A program made the position numbers and the translations under genes. Below are positions 1 to 8,243 of a stretch of DNA of 64,000 nucleotides, in pieces; position 1 is the stretch's first letter; the number at the start of each line of letters is the position of its first letter. The notes under the pieces were generated by a model, which saw only the letters and a list, made by a program, of their open reading frames with translations, did not search any database and was not told the origin of the DNA. Source of the DNA: an uncultured Kiritimatiellota bacterium (lineage in GTDB: Bacteria > Verrucomicrobiota > Kiritimatiellia > RFP12 > DVOR01); NCBI GenBank assembly GCA_944391055.1, contig CALXSF010000012.1, positions 1-64,000 of the forward strand, given 5' to 3'.

Positions 1-1
1 G

Positions 2-208
2 GCGCAGGTGCGGGATCTCTCGGGCAACCCGCTCGCCTTCGCGGACGCCGTGGGGCTGACCTTGGTGGACGCGGCGACGGGCGAGGCCATCGACGCGTCG
101 GCGGAGGTGGACGCGGCGTCGGGCACGGTGACCTTCACGGCGACGTTGCAGAATGCGCCCGAGACGCTGCGCTTGGCGGTGAGGGCCTCCACGACCGCCG
201 CGGACTGA
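2..208 (+). CDS. C-terminal end of an unknown protein (cut by window edge)
   Basis: The frame is open to the left edge, so only the last 68 codons are present; the GTG at position 8 need not be the start. The residues alternate polar and small hydrophobic amino acids, rich in Ala, Thr, Val and Asp (for example GTVTFTATLQNAPETLRL), which suggests a beta-sandwich or Ig-like domain end of an exported protein. No catalytic motif or membrane segment is visible and I do not recognise the family. A strong terminator follows directly, so this is the last gene of its transcription unit. Confidence 0.55.
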   Translation, partial: AQVRDLSGNPLAFADAVGLTLVDAATGEAIDASAEVDAASGTVTFTATLQNAPETLRLAVRASTTAAD

Positions 209-231
209 CTTTCGCGTTTCACACACACGCG

Positions 232-263
232 GGCCCCGGAGCGTATCGCGCCCGGGGCCTTTT
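232..263 (+). terminator. Rho-independent terminator
   Basis: The arms GGCCCCGG and CCGGGGCC enclose a short loop and are followed by TTTT. It lies 24 bases after the stop codon of the partial upstream gene and separates it from the mraZ promoter region. From 264 to about 430 I see no gene, only GC-rich sequence. Confidence 0.75.
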
Positions 264-435
264 CGTCGCCGCGCGTCCGTGCAGGGGCGGCGGCGTTCGC
301 CTCGTTTTCGCACCTGTCGTTCGTTCGCGGGCGTTTCGTTTCCCATTCGTTTGCCTTCGCCCGTGCCCGCCGATTGGGCGCGGGGTGCGCGGAAATCGGG
401 GGAGTCGCCGGGCGCGGGGGGCGGGAATCCAGTCG

Positions 436-450
436 TGGGGCGGGTTGGAG
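436..450 (+). promoter_or_regulatory. Possible MraZ operator (TGGGN-like direct repeats)
   Basis: TGGGG at 436-440 and TGGAG at 446-450 are separated by exactly 5 bases; another TGGGG lies at 472-476. MraZ of Escherichia coli represses its own operon by binding TGGGN repeats with 5-nt spacers upstream of mraZ. The match here is short and in G-rich sequence, so chance is possible. Confidence 0.35.
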
Positions 451-459
451 GGGAGGGGC

Positions 460-489
460 TTGACGGCGGGGTGGGGGAAAGTGTTTAAT
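460..489 (+). promoter_or_regulatory. Promoter of the mraZ-rsmH-ftsL-ftsI operon
   Basis: TTGACG (460-465), an 18-nt spacer and TTTAAT (484-489) form a sigma70-type promoter. The start of transcription would fall near 496, about 14 nt before the mraZ ATG. The spacer overlaps a TGGGG element, as expected if MraZ autoregulates. Confidence 0.55.
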
Positions 490-509
490 GGTGTCACAAA
501 AGGTCAGGC

Positions 510-986
510 ATGGACACCGAGGCGACAGAGGCTGTGGCGATGCGTGGCGAGGCCGTCTTCACGGGCTTCGCCGTGCACGCGCTTGACCCCAAGCGCCGCG
601 TGACGATCCCTTCGGGGTGGCGCGACGCGCTGGGGGGGCCGAAGTATGTCTTTGTGATGGCGGATCCGCATGAGCGGTGCCTGCGGTTGCTTTCCGTCGA
701 GCGGATGCAGGCGATCCAGGCGGCGCTGCGGGCCAAGCGGTTCGCGGACCCGGCGGTGGCGGCGCGTCTGCGGGTGATCGGCCAGAACACGGAGCAGCTG
801 CCGCTGGACGTGCAGGGGCGCATCCGCATCAGCGACCGTCTGCTGGCCTTCGCGGGGATCGCGGGGAAGATCGCCTTCGTGGGGGCGGTGACGTATGGCG
901 AGATCTGGGCGGCGGAGGCGCGCGGCGCCGAGACGCCGGTGGATCAGGCGGCGCTGGGCGAGGCGCTCGCGGCGTTGGATTTCTGA
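510..986 (+). CDS. mraZ: MraZ, DNA-binding regulator of the division/cell-wall cluster
   Basis: 158 residues, close to the usual 145-155. Two SpoVT/AbrB-type half-domains are visible: LDPKRRVTIPSGWR near residue 30 and LDVQGRIRISDRLL near residue 100, both matching the D-x-K-G-R-x-x-x-P signature of MraZ. MraZ forms a ring-shaped multimer that binds repeats upstream of its own gene and represses the dcw operon. It is first in the operon and followed 19 nt later by rsmH, the classical order. A second in-frame ATG occurs at 540; the first is chosen because GGTCAGG lies just before it. Confidence 0.95.
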   Translation: MDTEATEAVAMRGEAVFTGFAVHALDPKRRVTIPSGWRDALGGPKYVFVMADPHERCLRLLSVERMQAIQAALRAKRFADPAVAARLRVIGQNTEQLPLDVQGRIRISDRLLAFAGIAGKIAFVGAVTYGEIWAAEARGAETPVDQAALGEALAALDF

Positions 987-1005
987 GGCGGGAGGGCGCG
1001 GCGCG

Positions 1006-1965
1006 ATGCACATCCCGGTGTTGCTGGAGGAGACGGTGGCGGCCTTGGCGCCGCGCCCGGGGTGCGTCTATGTGGATGGCACGCTGGGGCGCGCGGGCCA
1101 TGCCGCGGCGGTGATGCGCCTGGCGGGGCCGGGGGGGCGGCTGCTGGGCGTGGACCGCGACGGGGAGGCGCTGGGCCGCGCGGCGGAGGCGCTCCGCGGC
1201 GTGCCGGGCACGCACGTGCTGGCGCATGGCGGGCACGGGGATCTGGCGCGGCTGGCGCGGGAGAACGGTTTTGGGGACGGGGTGGACGCCATCCTGTTGG
1301 ATTTGGGGGTGAGCAGCGACCAGTTGGACACGCCGGGGCGCGGCTTCAGCTTCCGCGCCGACGGCCCGCTGGACATGCGCATGGACGCGGCGGCGGGGGA
1401 GACGGCGGCGGAGTTGCTGGCGCGGCTGGAGGTGGGGGAGCTGGCGCGCCTCTTCCGGGATTTGGGGGAGGAGCGCCAGGCGGCGCGAATCGCGCGGGCG
1501 ATCGACCGGGAGCGCCGCCGGGAGCCGATCGTGCGGACGGCGCGCCTGGCGGAGATCGTGGCGCGGGCGGTGGGGGGCGCGCACACGCCGGGGCGGCACC
1601 CGGCCACGCGCGTCTTCCAGGCGCTGCGGATGGCGGTGAACGACGAGGTGGGGCAGCTGCGCCGGGCGTTGGAGGATGGGCTTGGCCTGCTGCGGCCGGG
1701 GGGGCGGATGGCGGTGATCACCTTCGAGAGCCTGACGGACCGGGTGGTCAAGGCGTGCTTCCGCGAGCATTGCGGGCGCGAGGAGTCGCTGCCGCAGGGC
1801 GGGAGCGTGTGGCGCGGCGCGGAGCCGCGGACGGAATGGGTCTTTCGGCGGGTCGTCACGGCGCGGCCCGAGGAGCTTGGGCGGAACCCGCGCGCGCGGA
1901 GCGCGAAGCTGCGGGCGGTGCGGCGCATGGAAACGGCGGAGGTCGGCGACGATGGCAAGGCGTAA
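1006..1965 (+). CDS. rsmH: 16S rRNA (cytosine-1402-N4)-methyltransferase RsmH (MraW)
   Basis: 319 residues, the usual size. The protein opens MHIPVLLEETVAAL, the typical RsmH N-terminus, then has the SAM-binding segment YVDGTLGRAGHA and the family signature LLDLGVSSDQLDTPGRGFSF. The C-terminal FESLTDRVVK corresponds to the conserved F-H-S-L-E-D-R-x-V-K, with His replaced by Glu. It methylates N4 of C1402 in the ribosomal P-site. The ATG at 1006 is preferred over upstream in-frame starts because it fits the family N-terminus. The end overlaps the next gene by 14 nt. Confidence 0.96.
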   Translation: MHIPVLLEETVAALAPRPGCVYVDGTLGRAGHAAAVMRLAGPGGRLLGVDRDGEALGRAAEALRGVPGTHVLAHGGHGDLARLARENGFGDGVDAILLDLGVSSDQLDTPGRGFSFRADGPLDMRMDAAAGETAAELLARLEVGELARLFRDLGEERQAARIARAIDRERRREPIVRTARLAEIVARAVGGAHTPGRHPATRVFQALRMAVNDEVGQLRRALEDGLGLLRPGGRMAVITFESLTDRVVKACFREHCGREESLPQGGSVWRGAEPRTEWVFRRVVTARPEELGRNPRARSAKLRAVRRMETAEVGDDGKA

Positions 1966-2353
1966 CAGGAAACGGCGGGCGCAGGTGCGCCCCGCGACGA
2001 TCGGGATGGCGGCGATGGTGGCGCTGGCGGTGGCGCCGTGGCTCGTCTATTGCGTGCTGGGGATGCGGGTGGAGCAGGCCAACACGCAGATCCGGCTGTT
2101 GGAGCAGGAGCGTCTGTCGCAGGCAGAGTCCCTGCGCCGCTGCGAGGCGGAGTGGAACCGTCAGAAGGATCCGGTGCGCCTGGACGAGGCGATCGCCCGC
2201 AACGGGCTGCGCCTGACCTTCGCGCCGCCGGAGCGGACGGCGCGGGTCTCGGGCGACGGGCGGTTGCGGATGCCGCAGGCGATGGCGCGGGCGTTGGCGC
2301 AGGGGCGCCGGGCGCGGGCGGAGGGCGAGGCGGTGGCGCGGACGCGCCGCTGA
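1952..2353 (+). CDS. ftsL: FtsL-like small bitopic division protein
   Basis: 133 residues: a short Arg/Lys-rich cytoplasmic N-terminus, one membrane helix around residues 15-37, then a periplasmic coiled-coil-like stretch (VEQANTQIRLLEQERLSQ) and an Arg/Ala-rich tail. Sequence identity alone would not name it, but size, topology and position between rsmH and ftsI are those of FtsL, which bridges FtsB/FtsQ with FtsW-FtsI in the divisome. It starts inside the last codons of rsmH (14-nt overlap), indicating translational coupling. The Arg-rich C-terminal tail after about residue 85 is not typical of FtsL. Confidence 0.65.
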   Translation: MARRNRKRRAQVRPATIGMAAMVALAVAPWLVYCVLGMRVEQANTQIRLLEQERLSQAESLRRCEAEWNRQKDPVRLDEAIARNGLRLTFAPPERTARVSGDGRLRMPQAMARALAQGRRARAEGEAVARTRR

Positions 2354-2366
2354 GGGCGCGCGGGCC

Positions 2367-4190
2367 ATGGAGACGACGGAGCGGGAACGGCGGCTGGCGC
2401 GGTGGTGGGTGCTAATCTTCGTGGCGGGGGTGGCGGCGCTGATGGCGCTCGTGCTGGGGCGCCTGGTCTTCCTGCATCTGTTGGAGGGGCCTTCGGAGGA
2501 CGCGCCGAATTATTACGCCAGCCGCCATTTGCTGGGGCTGCGCGGGCGCATCCTGGACCGCAACGGCGTGGTGCTGGCCGAGAGCCTGCCGGGGCGCGTG
2601 ATCTACATTGACCAAAAGGACCCGAAGCTGGAGAGCCCGGCGGTGGACCGCGCGTCGCTGCCGCTCGACTTGGCGCGTCTGCTGGGGCTTCCGGAGGAGC
2701 GGCTGCTCGACGCCTTCAACGGTTACCACACGACCGCGCTGGGGCGGCGGCGGACGACCATCTTCGTGGCGGAGGTGGCCGATGAGCGCATCCTCGGCGA
2801 GCTGGAGCGCCGCAGCTCCCCCTCGGTGAGGACCAACCGCATCGCGGGGGTGAACTGGAGCGAGCGCCGCTCCGTGCGCGCCCACCCCAACGGCGCGCGC
2901 CTGGCGCACGTCCTCGGCTTCATCAACCGCGAGGAGGCGGGGGTCTACGGCGTGGAGCAGCGTTTCGACAAGGAGCTGCAGGGGCGCGACGGGCTCATTC
3001 GCACGATGGTGGACGCCCGGCGGCGCGAGCTGCGCGGGCGGCGGCTGGAGGAGACGCCCCCCGTCCATGGCAACGACGTCTATTTGACCATCGACAACAA
3101 CATCCAGTATATTATCGAGCAGGCATTGGCCGAGGCGATCCGTCGCTTTCAGGCCGATTCCGGGATTATCTTGGTGCAGGACGTTCGGACCGGAGAGATG
3201 CTTGGGATGGCCACGTTGCCGAGTTTCGACCCGCAGGAGTACAGCCGCGTCGGCGAGGAGCGGTGGAAGAACATCGCCATCTCGCGCAATTACGAGCCCG
3301 GCTCCGTCATGAAGGCCGTCACCGTGGCCATGGCGCTGCAATATGGCGTCATCTCCGCGAGCGAGACCTTCGACGTGGGCAAGGCCGGCGTCTGGTTCTA
3401 CGGCGGGCGGCCGTTGCGCGACCACGCCTACGGCACGCTCACGCTGCGCGACGTGCTGGCGCGCTCCTCCAACATCGCCACCGCGCAGATCGGCCTGCGC
3501 ATGGCCGAGCCCGCCCCGGGGCAGGGGATGCCCCACGCCAACGAGAGGCTTTGGCGCGCCTTCCGCGCCATGGGCTTCGGCGAGCGCACGGGCATCGAGC
3601 TGATCGGCGAGGAGGCCGGCATCCTCCACCCCTACGAACGCTGGAACAAGCTTTCGCCCACACGGATGCCCATCGGGCAGGGCATCGCCGTCACCGCCAT
3701 CCAGCTCTGCAACGCCTTCGCCACCTTCGGCAACGGCGGCGTCCGGATGCGCCCCACCATCCTCAAGGAGATCCGCTCGCACGAGGGCGCGCTCATCCGC
3801 GCCAACGCCCCCGAGGCGCTCGGCCGGCCGATCTCCCCCGAGGTCGCCGCGCGGATGCTCGGGCTGCTGCAGGCGGTCACCGACCGCGCGGCCGGCGGCA
3901 CCGCCCGGCGCGCCGCGCTGCGCAGCTACACCGTGGCCGGGAAGACCGGGACGGGGCAGATCCCCGTCAACGGGCGCTACAACAACCAGGATTACAACGC
4001 CTCCTTCGTCGGCGTCTATCCCGCCACCGCGCCCCGGCTGGCCATCCTCGTGACCATCGAGCGGCCCAAGGGCGCCCTGCATTCCGGCGGCAACGTCGCC
4101 GCCCCCACCTTCGCCGCCGTCGCCGAGGAGATTGGGCATTACCTCAGCATCCCCGCCGACAAACCGCTTGCCGAGGAACCCGCACGATGA
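2367..4190 (+). CDS. ftsI: Class B penicillin-binding protein, septal transpeptidase FtsI/PBP3
   Basis: 607 residues. A membrane anchor at residues 17-37 is followed by the pedestal motif RGRILDRNG and a transpeptidase domain with S313-x-x-K (EPGSVMKAV), SSN near 367-369 and KTGTG at 526-530. It cross-links septal peptidoglycan with FtsW. Its place after ftsL marks it as FtsI rather than the elongation PBP2. No PASTA domain follows. Synonymous codons mostly end in G in the first half and in C after about position 3290 (see findings). The stop codon overlaps the dedA start as ATGA. Confidence 0.93.
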   Translation: METTERERRLARWWVLIFVAGVAALMALVLGRLVFLHLLEGPSEDAPNYYASRHLLGLRGRILDRNGVVLAESLPGRVIYIDQKDPKLESPAVDRASLPLDLARLLGLPEERLLDAFNGYHTTALGRRRTTIFVAEVADERILGELERRSSPSVRTNRIAGVNWSERRSVRAHPNGARLAHVLGFINREEAGVYGVEQRFDKELQGRDGLIRTMVDARRRELRGRRLEETPPVHGNDVYLTIDNNIQYIIEQALAEAIRRFQADSGIILVQDVRTGEMLGMATLPSFDPQEYSRVGEERWKNIAISRNYEPGSVMKAVTVAMALQYGVISASETFDVGKAGVWFYGGRPLRDHAYGTLTLRDVLARSSNIATAQIGLRMAEPAPGQGMPHANERLWRAFRAMGFGERTGIELIGEEAGILHPYERWNKLSPTRMPIGQGIAVTAIQLCNAFATFGNGGVRMRPTILKEIRSHEGALIRANAPEALGRPISPEVAARMLGLLQAVTDRAAGGTARRAALRSYTVAGKTGTGQIPVNGRYNNQDYNASFVGVYPATAPRLAILVTIERPKGALHSGGNVAAPTFAAVAEEIGHYLSIPADKPLAEEPAR

Positions 4191-4873
4191 CCGAGCTGCT
4201 CGCCGCCGTTGCCTGGCCCAACCTGGACGCCTTGGTCGAGGCCATCCGCGCCTCCGTGGATTACCCGTGGACGCAGGGCGTCATCACCGCCTTCGCCACC
4301 TTCTTCTTCGAGAACGTCGTCTGCTGGACCATCGTGCCGCCCCTCATCAGCGGCGGGGTGCTCAGCCTCATGGTGGCCTTCCAGAGCACCTTCTGGGGCG
4401 TCTTCGTCGGCGATCTGCTCATGTACCTGCCCGTCCGGTTCGCCATGCGCTACGTGGCCAGGCTGCGGTGGGTGCAGCGCCACCAGGCCCAGGTCGAGGC
4501 CTGCGGGCGCTTTTTCGACAACCACATTGGCAAGACGATGTTCATCGTGCGCTTCACCCCCGGCATCCGCACGCCCGCCCTGCTGGCCGCCGGGATGCTG
4601 CGCGTCCATTTCGGGCAATACACCTTCTACTCCGCCCTCTCCTGCCTTTTCCAGAGCGCCATCGTCACCTTCTTCATGCCCACGCTCTACGCCCCGGCCC
4701 TCGCGTGGCTGAAGGGGCTCTGGGGGCGGCATCCCGTCGGCGTCGTGGCCATCGTGCTTGCCTTTTTCCTGCTCTTCGCCGTCGCCCAATGGTTCATCGC
4801 CCGCGCCGTCATGCGGCGCCTCACCAAGCCCGCCGCGCCCGGGGCCGTCAATCGCCCGCGCGGCGGAGCGTGA
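4187..4873 (+). CDS. DedA-family (VTT domain) inner-membrane protein
   Basis: 228 residues with several membrane segments and the DedA-type core FFDNHIGKTMFIVRFTPGIR...LLAAG, where the F-x-P-G-x-R and following A-G motif are family hallmarks. DedA proteins are proposed undecaprenyl-phosphate or phospholipid flippases/transporters needed for envelope integrity; placement directly after ftsI (ATGA overlap) fits recycling of the lipid carrier for peptidoglycan. The last 26 nt overlap the end of the convergent flippase gene. The exact substrate cannot be read from the sequence. Confidence 0.85.
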   Translation: MTELLAAVAWPNLDALVEAIRASVDYPWTQGVITAFATFFFENVVCWTIVPPLISGGVLSLMVAFQSTFWGVFVGDLLMYLPVRFAMRYVARLRWVQRHQAQVEACGRFFDNHIGKTMFIVRFTPGIRTPALLAAGMLRVHFGQYTFYSALSCLFQSAIVTFFMPTLYAPALAWLKGLWGRHPVGVVAIVLAFFLLFAVAQWFIARAVMRRLTKPAAPGAVNRPRGGA

Positions 4874-6107
4874 GGTCGGCGAGGACGCAGAGCGCCTGAA
4901 GGAGGGCGCAGGCGAAGAGGACGTGCAGCACGCGCAGGAGCGTCGCGTCGGCCAAGAGCAGCAACGCGGCGCAGGCGCACGCGGCGCAGGGGACCATGTA
5001 GCGGAGATAGCGGAAGTCGTCGCGGGCCTGCTGGTGGGCGAAATGCCCCGCGCAGGCCACGTTGAGCGTGGTGGTGAGGGCGAGATAGCCGGCGAGGGGC
5101 GCGGCGCCGGCGTAGGGCGCGTAGCCCGGGAGCCTGCCGAAAAGCCACGGGAGCCCCAGCCAAAGCGCCCCGGCCAGGAGCGTCCCGCCGGCGAGGATGG
5201 CCGCGAGCGAGCCGTTGCGCAGGGCGGCCGAGCCCTCGCCGCGGGCCTTGGCGGCGACGGCGAAGGGGAAGAGCACGGTGGCCACGGTGGTGCCGCAGTA
5301 GGTGGCGATCTCGGCGAAACGGGAGATCAGGTAATAACCCGCCGAGGCGTCGTCGGCGAGGCGCGTGCGGATGACCCACGTGGCCGCGAAGGTCTGGAGC
5401 GAGGCCGCGGCGACCCCCACGGCCACCTTGGCCGCGTAGCGGGCCATCGGGCGGAGGTCGGCCCGCCACGCGGCGGCGGGGGGCGCGGCGGGGTCGGCGG
5501 CGAGGAGCCGGCGCAGCGCCCAAAGCGTCACGCCCGCCGTGACCACGAGCGGGACGAGCTGGCCGAGGAAGTACCCCGAAAGCCCCAAAAGCGGCAGGAG
5601 CAGCGCCATCGCGCCGAGCCGGGCGGGGGCGGCGAGCAGGGAGCCCGCGGCGAGGGCCCCGAAGCGCCCGAGCGCCTGCGCGGCGGCGGTGACCATCGGG
5701 AGGAAGGCGGCGGCGAGGCCATAGGCCACCGCCAGGTAGCCCGCCGGGGAGTGGGGGACGCGGAGCGCGCCGCAGAGCCACGGCAGGAGCGCCGCGGCAA
5801 GCCCGAGCGCCGCCAGGAGCGCGGCGGCGGTGGCGGCCAGCGCGTCGCGCAGCAGCCCGCGCGCCCGCGGGCCGTCGCCTGCCGCCGCGTAGGCGCAGAG
5901 GTGGCGGGCGAAGACGGTGGAAAGGACGGTGACGGGCAGGGCCAGCACGGCGCCGAACTGCGTCAGCGGCAGCAACGCGCCGAGCGTCTGCCCGGAGACG
6001 CCGCGGGGGACGACCCAAAGCCCGGTGACGGCGTTGAGCGCGTCGGCCAAGCGCATGGCCCCGAAGACGAGGAGCAGGCTGAGCCAGAAGCGGCGGGTCT
6101 GCGACAC
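4848..6107 (-). CDS. Wzx/MATE-like polysaccharide flippase
   Basis: 419 residues, almost entirely hydrophobic helices (about 10-12), with the pattern of the MOP exporter superfamily: two related halves and a conserved central YYLISRFAEIATYCGTTVATV stretch like lipopolysaccharide/O-antigen flippases. The GTG at 6107 is chosen because it gives VSQTRRFWLSLLLVFG directly before the first helix and lies 10 nt after the murF stop. It probably flips a lipid-linked sugar across the inner membrane. Being last in the murF operon, a role as lipid II flippase (MurJ-like) is conceivable, but the sequence looks closer to Wzx proteins. Confidence 0.7.
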   Translation of the reverse strand: MSQTRRFWLSLLLVFGAMRLADALNAVTGLWVVPRGVSGQTLGALLPLTQFGAVLALPVTVLSTVFARHLCAYAAAGDGPRARGLLRDALAATAAALLAALGLAAALLPWLCGALRVPHSPAGYLAVAYGLAAAFLPMVTAAAQALGRFGALAAGSLLAAPARLGAMALLLPLLGLSGYFLGQLVPLVVTAGVTLWALRRLLAADPAAPPAAAWRADLRPMARYAAKVAVGVAAASLQTFAATWVIRTRLADDASAGYYLISRFAEIATYCGTTVATVLFPFAVAAKARGEGSAALRNGSLAAILAGGTLLAGALWLGLPWLFGRLPGYAPYAGAAPLAGYLALTTTLNVACAGHFAHQQARDDFRYLRYMVPCAACACAALLLLADATLLRVLHVLFACALLQALCVLADLTLRRAGD

Positions 6108-6117
6108 GGCGGCGGCC

Positions 6118-7479
6118 TCAGCGGCGCAGCGCCTCGGCCACGCGCTCCAGGCGCATGCCGCGCGAGCCCTTGAGCAGGAGCGTCTCGCCGGGGCGGAGCA
6201 GGAGCGGGAGCGCCTCGGCGGCCTCGTCCACCGTGGCGAACCAGACGGTCTGCGAGGGCGGGTACCCGGCCTTGACGGCGCCGTCGAGGAGCGCGCGCGC
6301 GGCGGTGCCCACGCCGGCGAGGAGCCGCCACGGGCCGTTGCCCGAGGCCTCGCCGACGGCGCGGTGCTGCGCGTCCGAGGCGTCGCCCAGCTCCAGCATG
6401 TCGCCGACGCAGACGGCCTTGCCGGCGGGGGCGTCAAGCCCGGCGAAGGTCTCGAGGGCGGCGCGCATGGAGAGGGGGTTGGCGTTGTAGGCGTCGTTGA
6501 TGACGTGGAGGGCGCCGATCTCCCGCGCCTCCCAGCGCATGGGCGGGGCCTTGAAGGCGGCGAGCCCGGCGAGCGCCTGCTTGGCGGTGGCGCCGGCCTC
6601 GCGGGCGAGGGCGTAGGCCAGGAGCGCGTTGGAGGCGTTGTGCTCGCCGCAGAGCCCGGTCTCCAGCAGCACGGCGCCCTCGTCGGCGTGGCGCACGCGC
6701 ACGACGCCCTTGGCCAGCGGCTCGCCCACGTAGTCGGCGCCGGGATCCCCCAGCGCGGCGGTGACCACGCGGCAGCGGCAGGCGGCGCGGAGTTGCTCCT
6801 CGCCCACGACGCCCTTGGGCAGGACGGCGAAGCCCTTGGGGCGGACGGCGGCGAGGAGCCTGGCCTTTTCCTCGGCGATGGCCTCGACGGAGGCGAAGTT
6901 GGCGATGTGCGCCGGGCCGATGCTGGTGACGGCCGCCGCGTCGGGGCGGAGCGCGTCGGCCAGCGGCGCCATGTCGCCGGGGTGGCTGATGCCGGCCTCG
7001 ATGACGGCGAAGCGCGCCTCCTCGGGCACGGCCAGCAGGGAGAGGGGCAGCCCCACCGCGTTGTTGCGGTTGCCCTGGGTGGCGGCGGTGGGGCCGGCGC
7101 CGGAGAGCATGGCGGCGGCGAGTTCCTTGAACGTCGTCTTGCCCGCGCTGCCGGTGACGCCGACGACGCGCCCGCGCAGCGTCTCGCGCCAGCCCTTGGC
7201 CAAGGCCAGGAGCGCGGCGGCGGGGTCGGCCACGCGCAGGAGTGGCAGCCCGGCGACCTCGGCGGGGGCCTCCCAGCCCTCGCGCACCAGGGCGGCGGTG
7301 GCGCCGGCGCGGAAGGCCGCCGCCACGAAGTCGTGCCCGTCGTGGTTGGGGCCCCGGAGGGCGACGTAGAGGGCGCCGACGCGGACGGCGCGGCTGTCCT
7401 GCGTCACGGCGGTGACGGGGAAGGTGGGGGGCACGCTCCACGTGCCGCCGGCCCAGTGGGCGAGCAGGTCGGGTCTCAT
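6118..7479 (-). CDS. murF: UDP-MurNAc-tripeptide--D-Ala-D-Ala ligase MurF
   Basis: 453 residues, standard for MurF. The N-terminal domain contains DSRAV and the segment GALYVALRGPNHDGHDF typical of MurF/MurE; the ATP loop is GVTGSAGKTTFKE near residue 110; the central NDAYNANPLSM is the MurF hallmark. It adds D-Ala-D-Ala to the UDP-MurNAc-tripeptide in the cytoplasm, finishing the pentapeptide precursor. Unlike most genomes it is not in the dcw cluster but on the opposite strand nearby, coupled by ATGA to nudC. Confidence 0.95.
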   Translation of the reverse strand: MRPDLLAHWAGGTWSVPPTFPVTAVTQDSRAVRVGALYVALRGPNHDGHDFVAAAFRAGATAALVREGWEAPAEVAGLPLLRVADPAAALLALAKGWRETLRGRVVGVTGSAGKTTFKELAAAMLSGAGPTAATQGNRNNAVGLPLSLLAVPEEARFAVIEAGISHPGDMAPLADALRPDAAAVTSIGPAHIANFASVEAIAEEKARLLAAVRPKGFAVLPKGVVGEEQLRAACRCRVVTAALGDPGADYVGEPLAKGVVRVRHADEGAVLLETGLCGEHNASNALLAYALAREAGATAKQALAGLAAFKAPPMRWEAREIGALHVINDAYNANPLSMRAALETFAGLDAPAGKAVCVGDMLELGDASDAQHRAVGEASGNGPWRLLAGVGTAARALLDGAVKAGYPPSQTVWFATVDEAAEALPLLLRPGETLLLKGSRGMRLERVAEALRR

Positions 7480-8243
7480 CGGGCATCTCCTTTGGCGAAG
7501 GCGGCGATCATGGCGGCGGTGAGCGAGAGCGGCCCCGCGGCGTCGGGCGGGGGCGGGAGCTCGGCGGGGGCGAGCCAGGCGGCCTCGGCGAGCTCGCCGT
7601 CGGCCAGGACGAAGCGGGGGTCGGCGACCTCGGCGAAGAAGCCCAGCAGCAGGGAGCCGCTGAGGCCCCAAGGCTGGGAGGCGAAGTAGCGCAGGCGCGT
7701 GACGGTCAGGCCGGTCTCCTCGCGGGCCTCGCGGCGGCAGGTCGCCTCCGCGGTCTCGCCCACCTCGCAGTAGCCGGCCACGAGGGCGGGGCCTTTGTAG
7801 GGGCGGTCGGCGTAGCGGGTGACGAGGAGGCGGCCTTGGTGGGTGAGGCCGACGATGACGGCCGGGGCGATGGCGGGGTAGGCCTCCGCCCCGCATTCCG
7901 GGCAGCGCAGGCAGGCCCCCTCCCGCGCGAGCGGCGCGGCGCAGCGGCCGCAGTGGCGGTGCGCCAGCAGCCAATGGGCCAGGTGGAGCGCGCAGAAGGC
8001 GGCGAAGCGCTCGCCCGCGTCGGGCAGGGCGCGCAGGCGCTGCGGCGAGCCGAAGTCCATCCCCGGCGCCGCGCCCAGGAAGAAGACCCGCCCGCCCACG
8101 CGCACGAGGGGCACGGAGGCGACGCAGACGGGCGTCCACGGCGCCAGCGCCACGCCGTCGCGGCGGATGGCGAGGACGCGGTCGCCCGGGGTGGGGGCGG
8201 CCTCGGGGAAGAGGTCGACGGGGTCGGGGATGTCTTGGATCAT
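7476..8243 (-). CDS. nudC: NudC-type NAD(H)/NAD-RNA pyrophosphatase (Nudix)
   Basis: 255 residues with the full NudC plan: N-terminal beta domain, zinc ribbon (CGRC...CPEC), Nudix box GYCEVGETAEATCRREAREETGL written here only by its key residues G, E, R-E-x-x-E-E-x-G, and the NudC-specific SQPWGLSGSLLLGF after it. NudC cleaves NADH and removes NAD caps from RNA. It overlaps murF (ATGA, 7476-7479) and rsmA (ATGA, 8240-8243), so the three are translated together. Confidence 0.9.
   Translation of the reverse strand: MIQDIPDPVDLFPEAAPTPGDRVLAIRRDGVALAPWTPVCVASVPLVRVGGRVFFLGAAPGMDFGSPQRLRALPDAGERFAAFCALHLAHWLLAHRHCGRCAAPLAREGACLRCPECGAEAYPAIAPAVIVGLTHQGRLLVTRYADRPYKGPALVAGYCEVGETAEATCRREAREETGLTVTRLRYFASQPWGLSGSLLLGFFAEVADPRFVLADGELAEAAWLAPAELPPPPDAAGPLSLTAAMIAAFAKGDAR

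Noticed and set aside
4848..6107. Calling the flippase MurJ because it follows murF
   Set aside because: Only about 419 residues and motifs closer to Wzx-type exporters; operon position alone is not enough.
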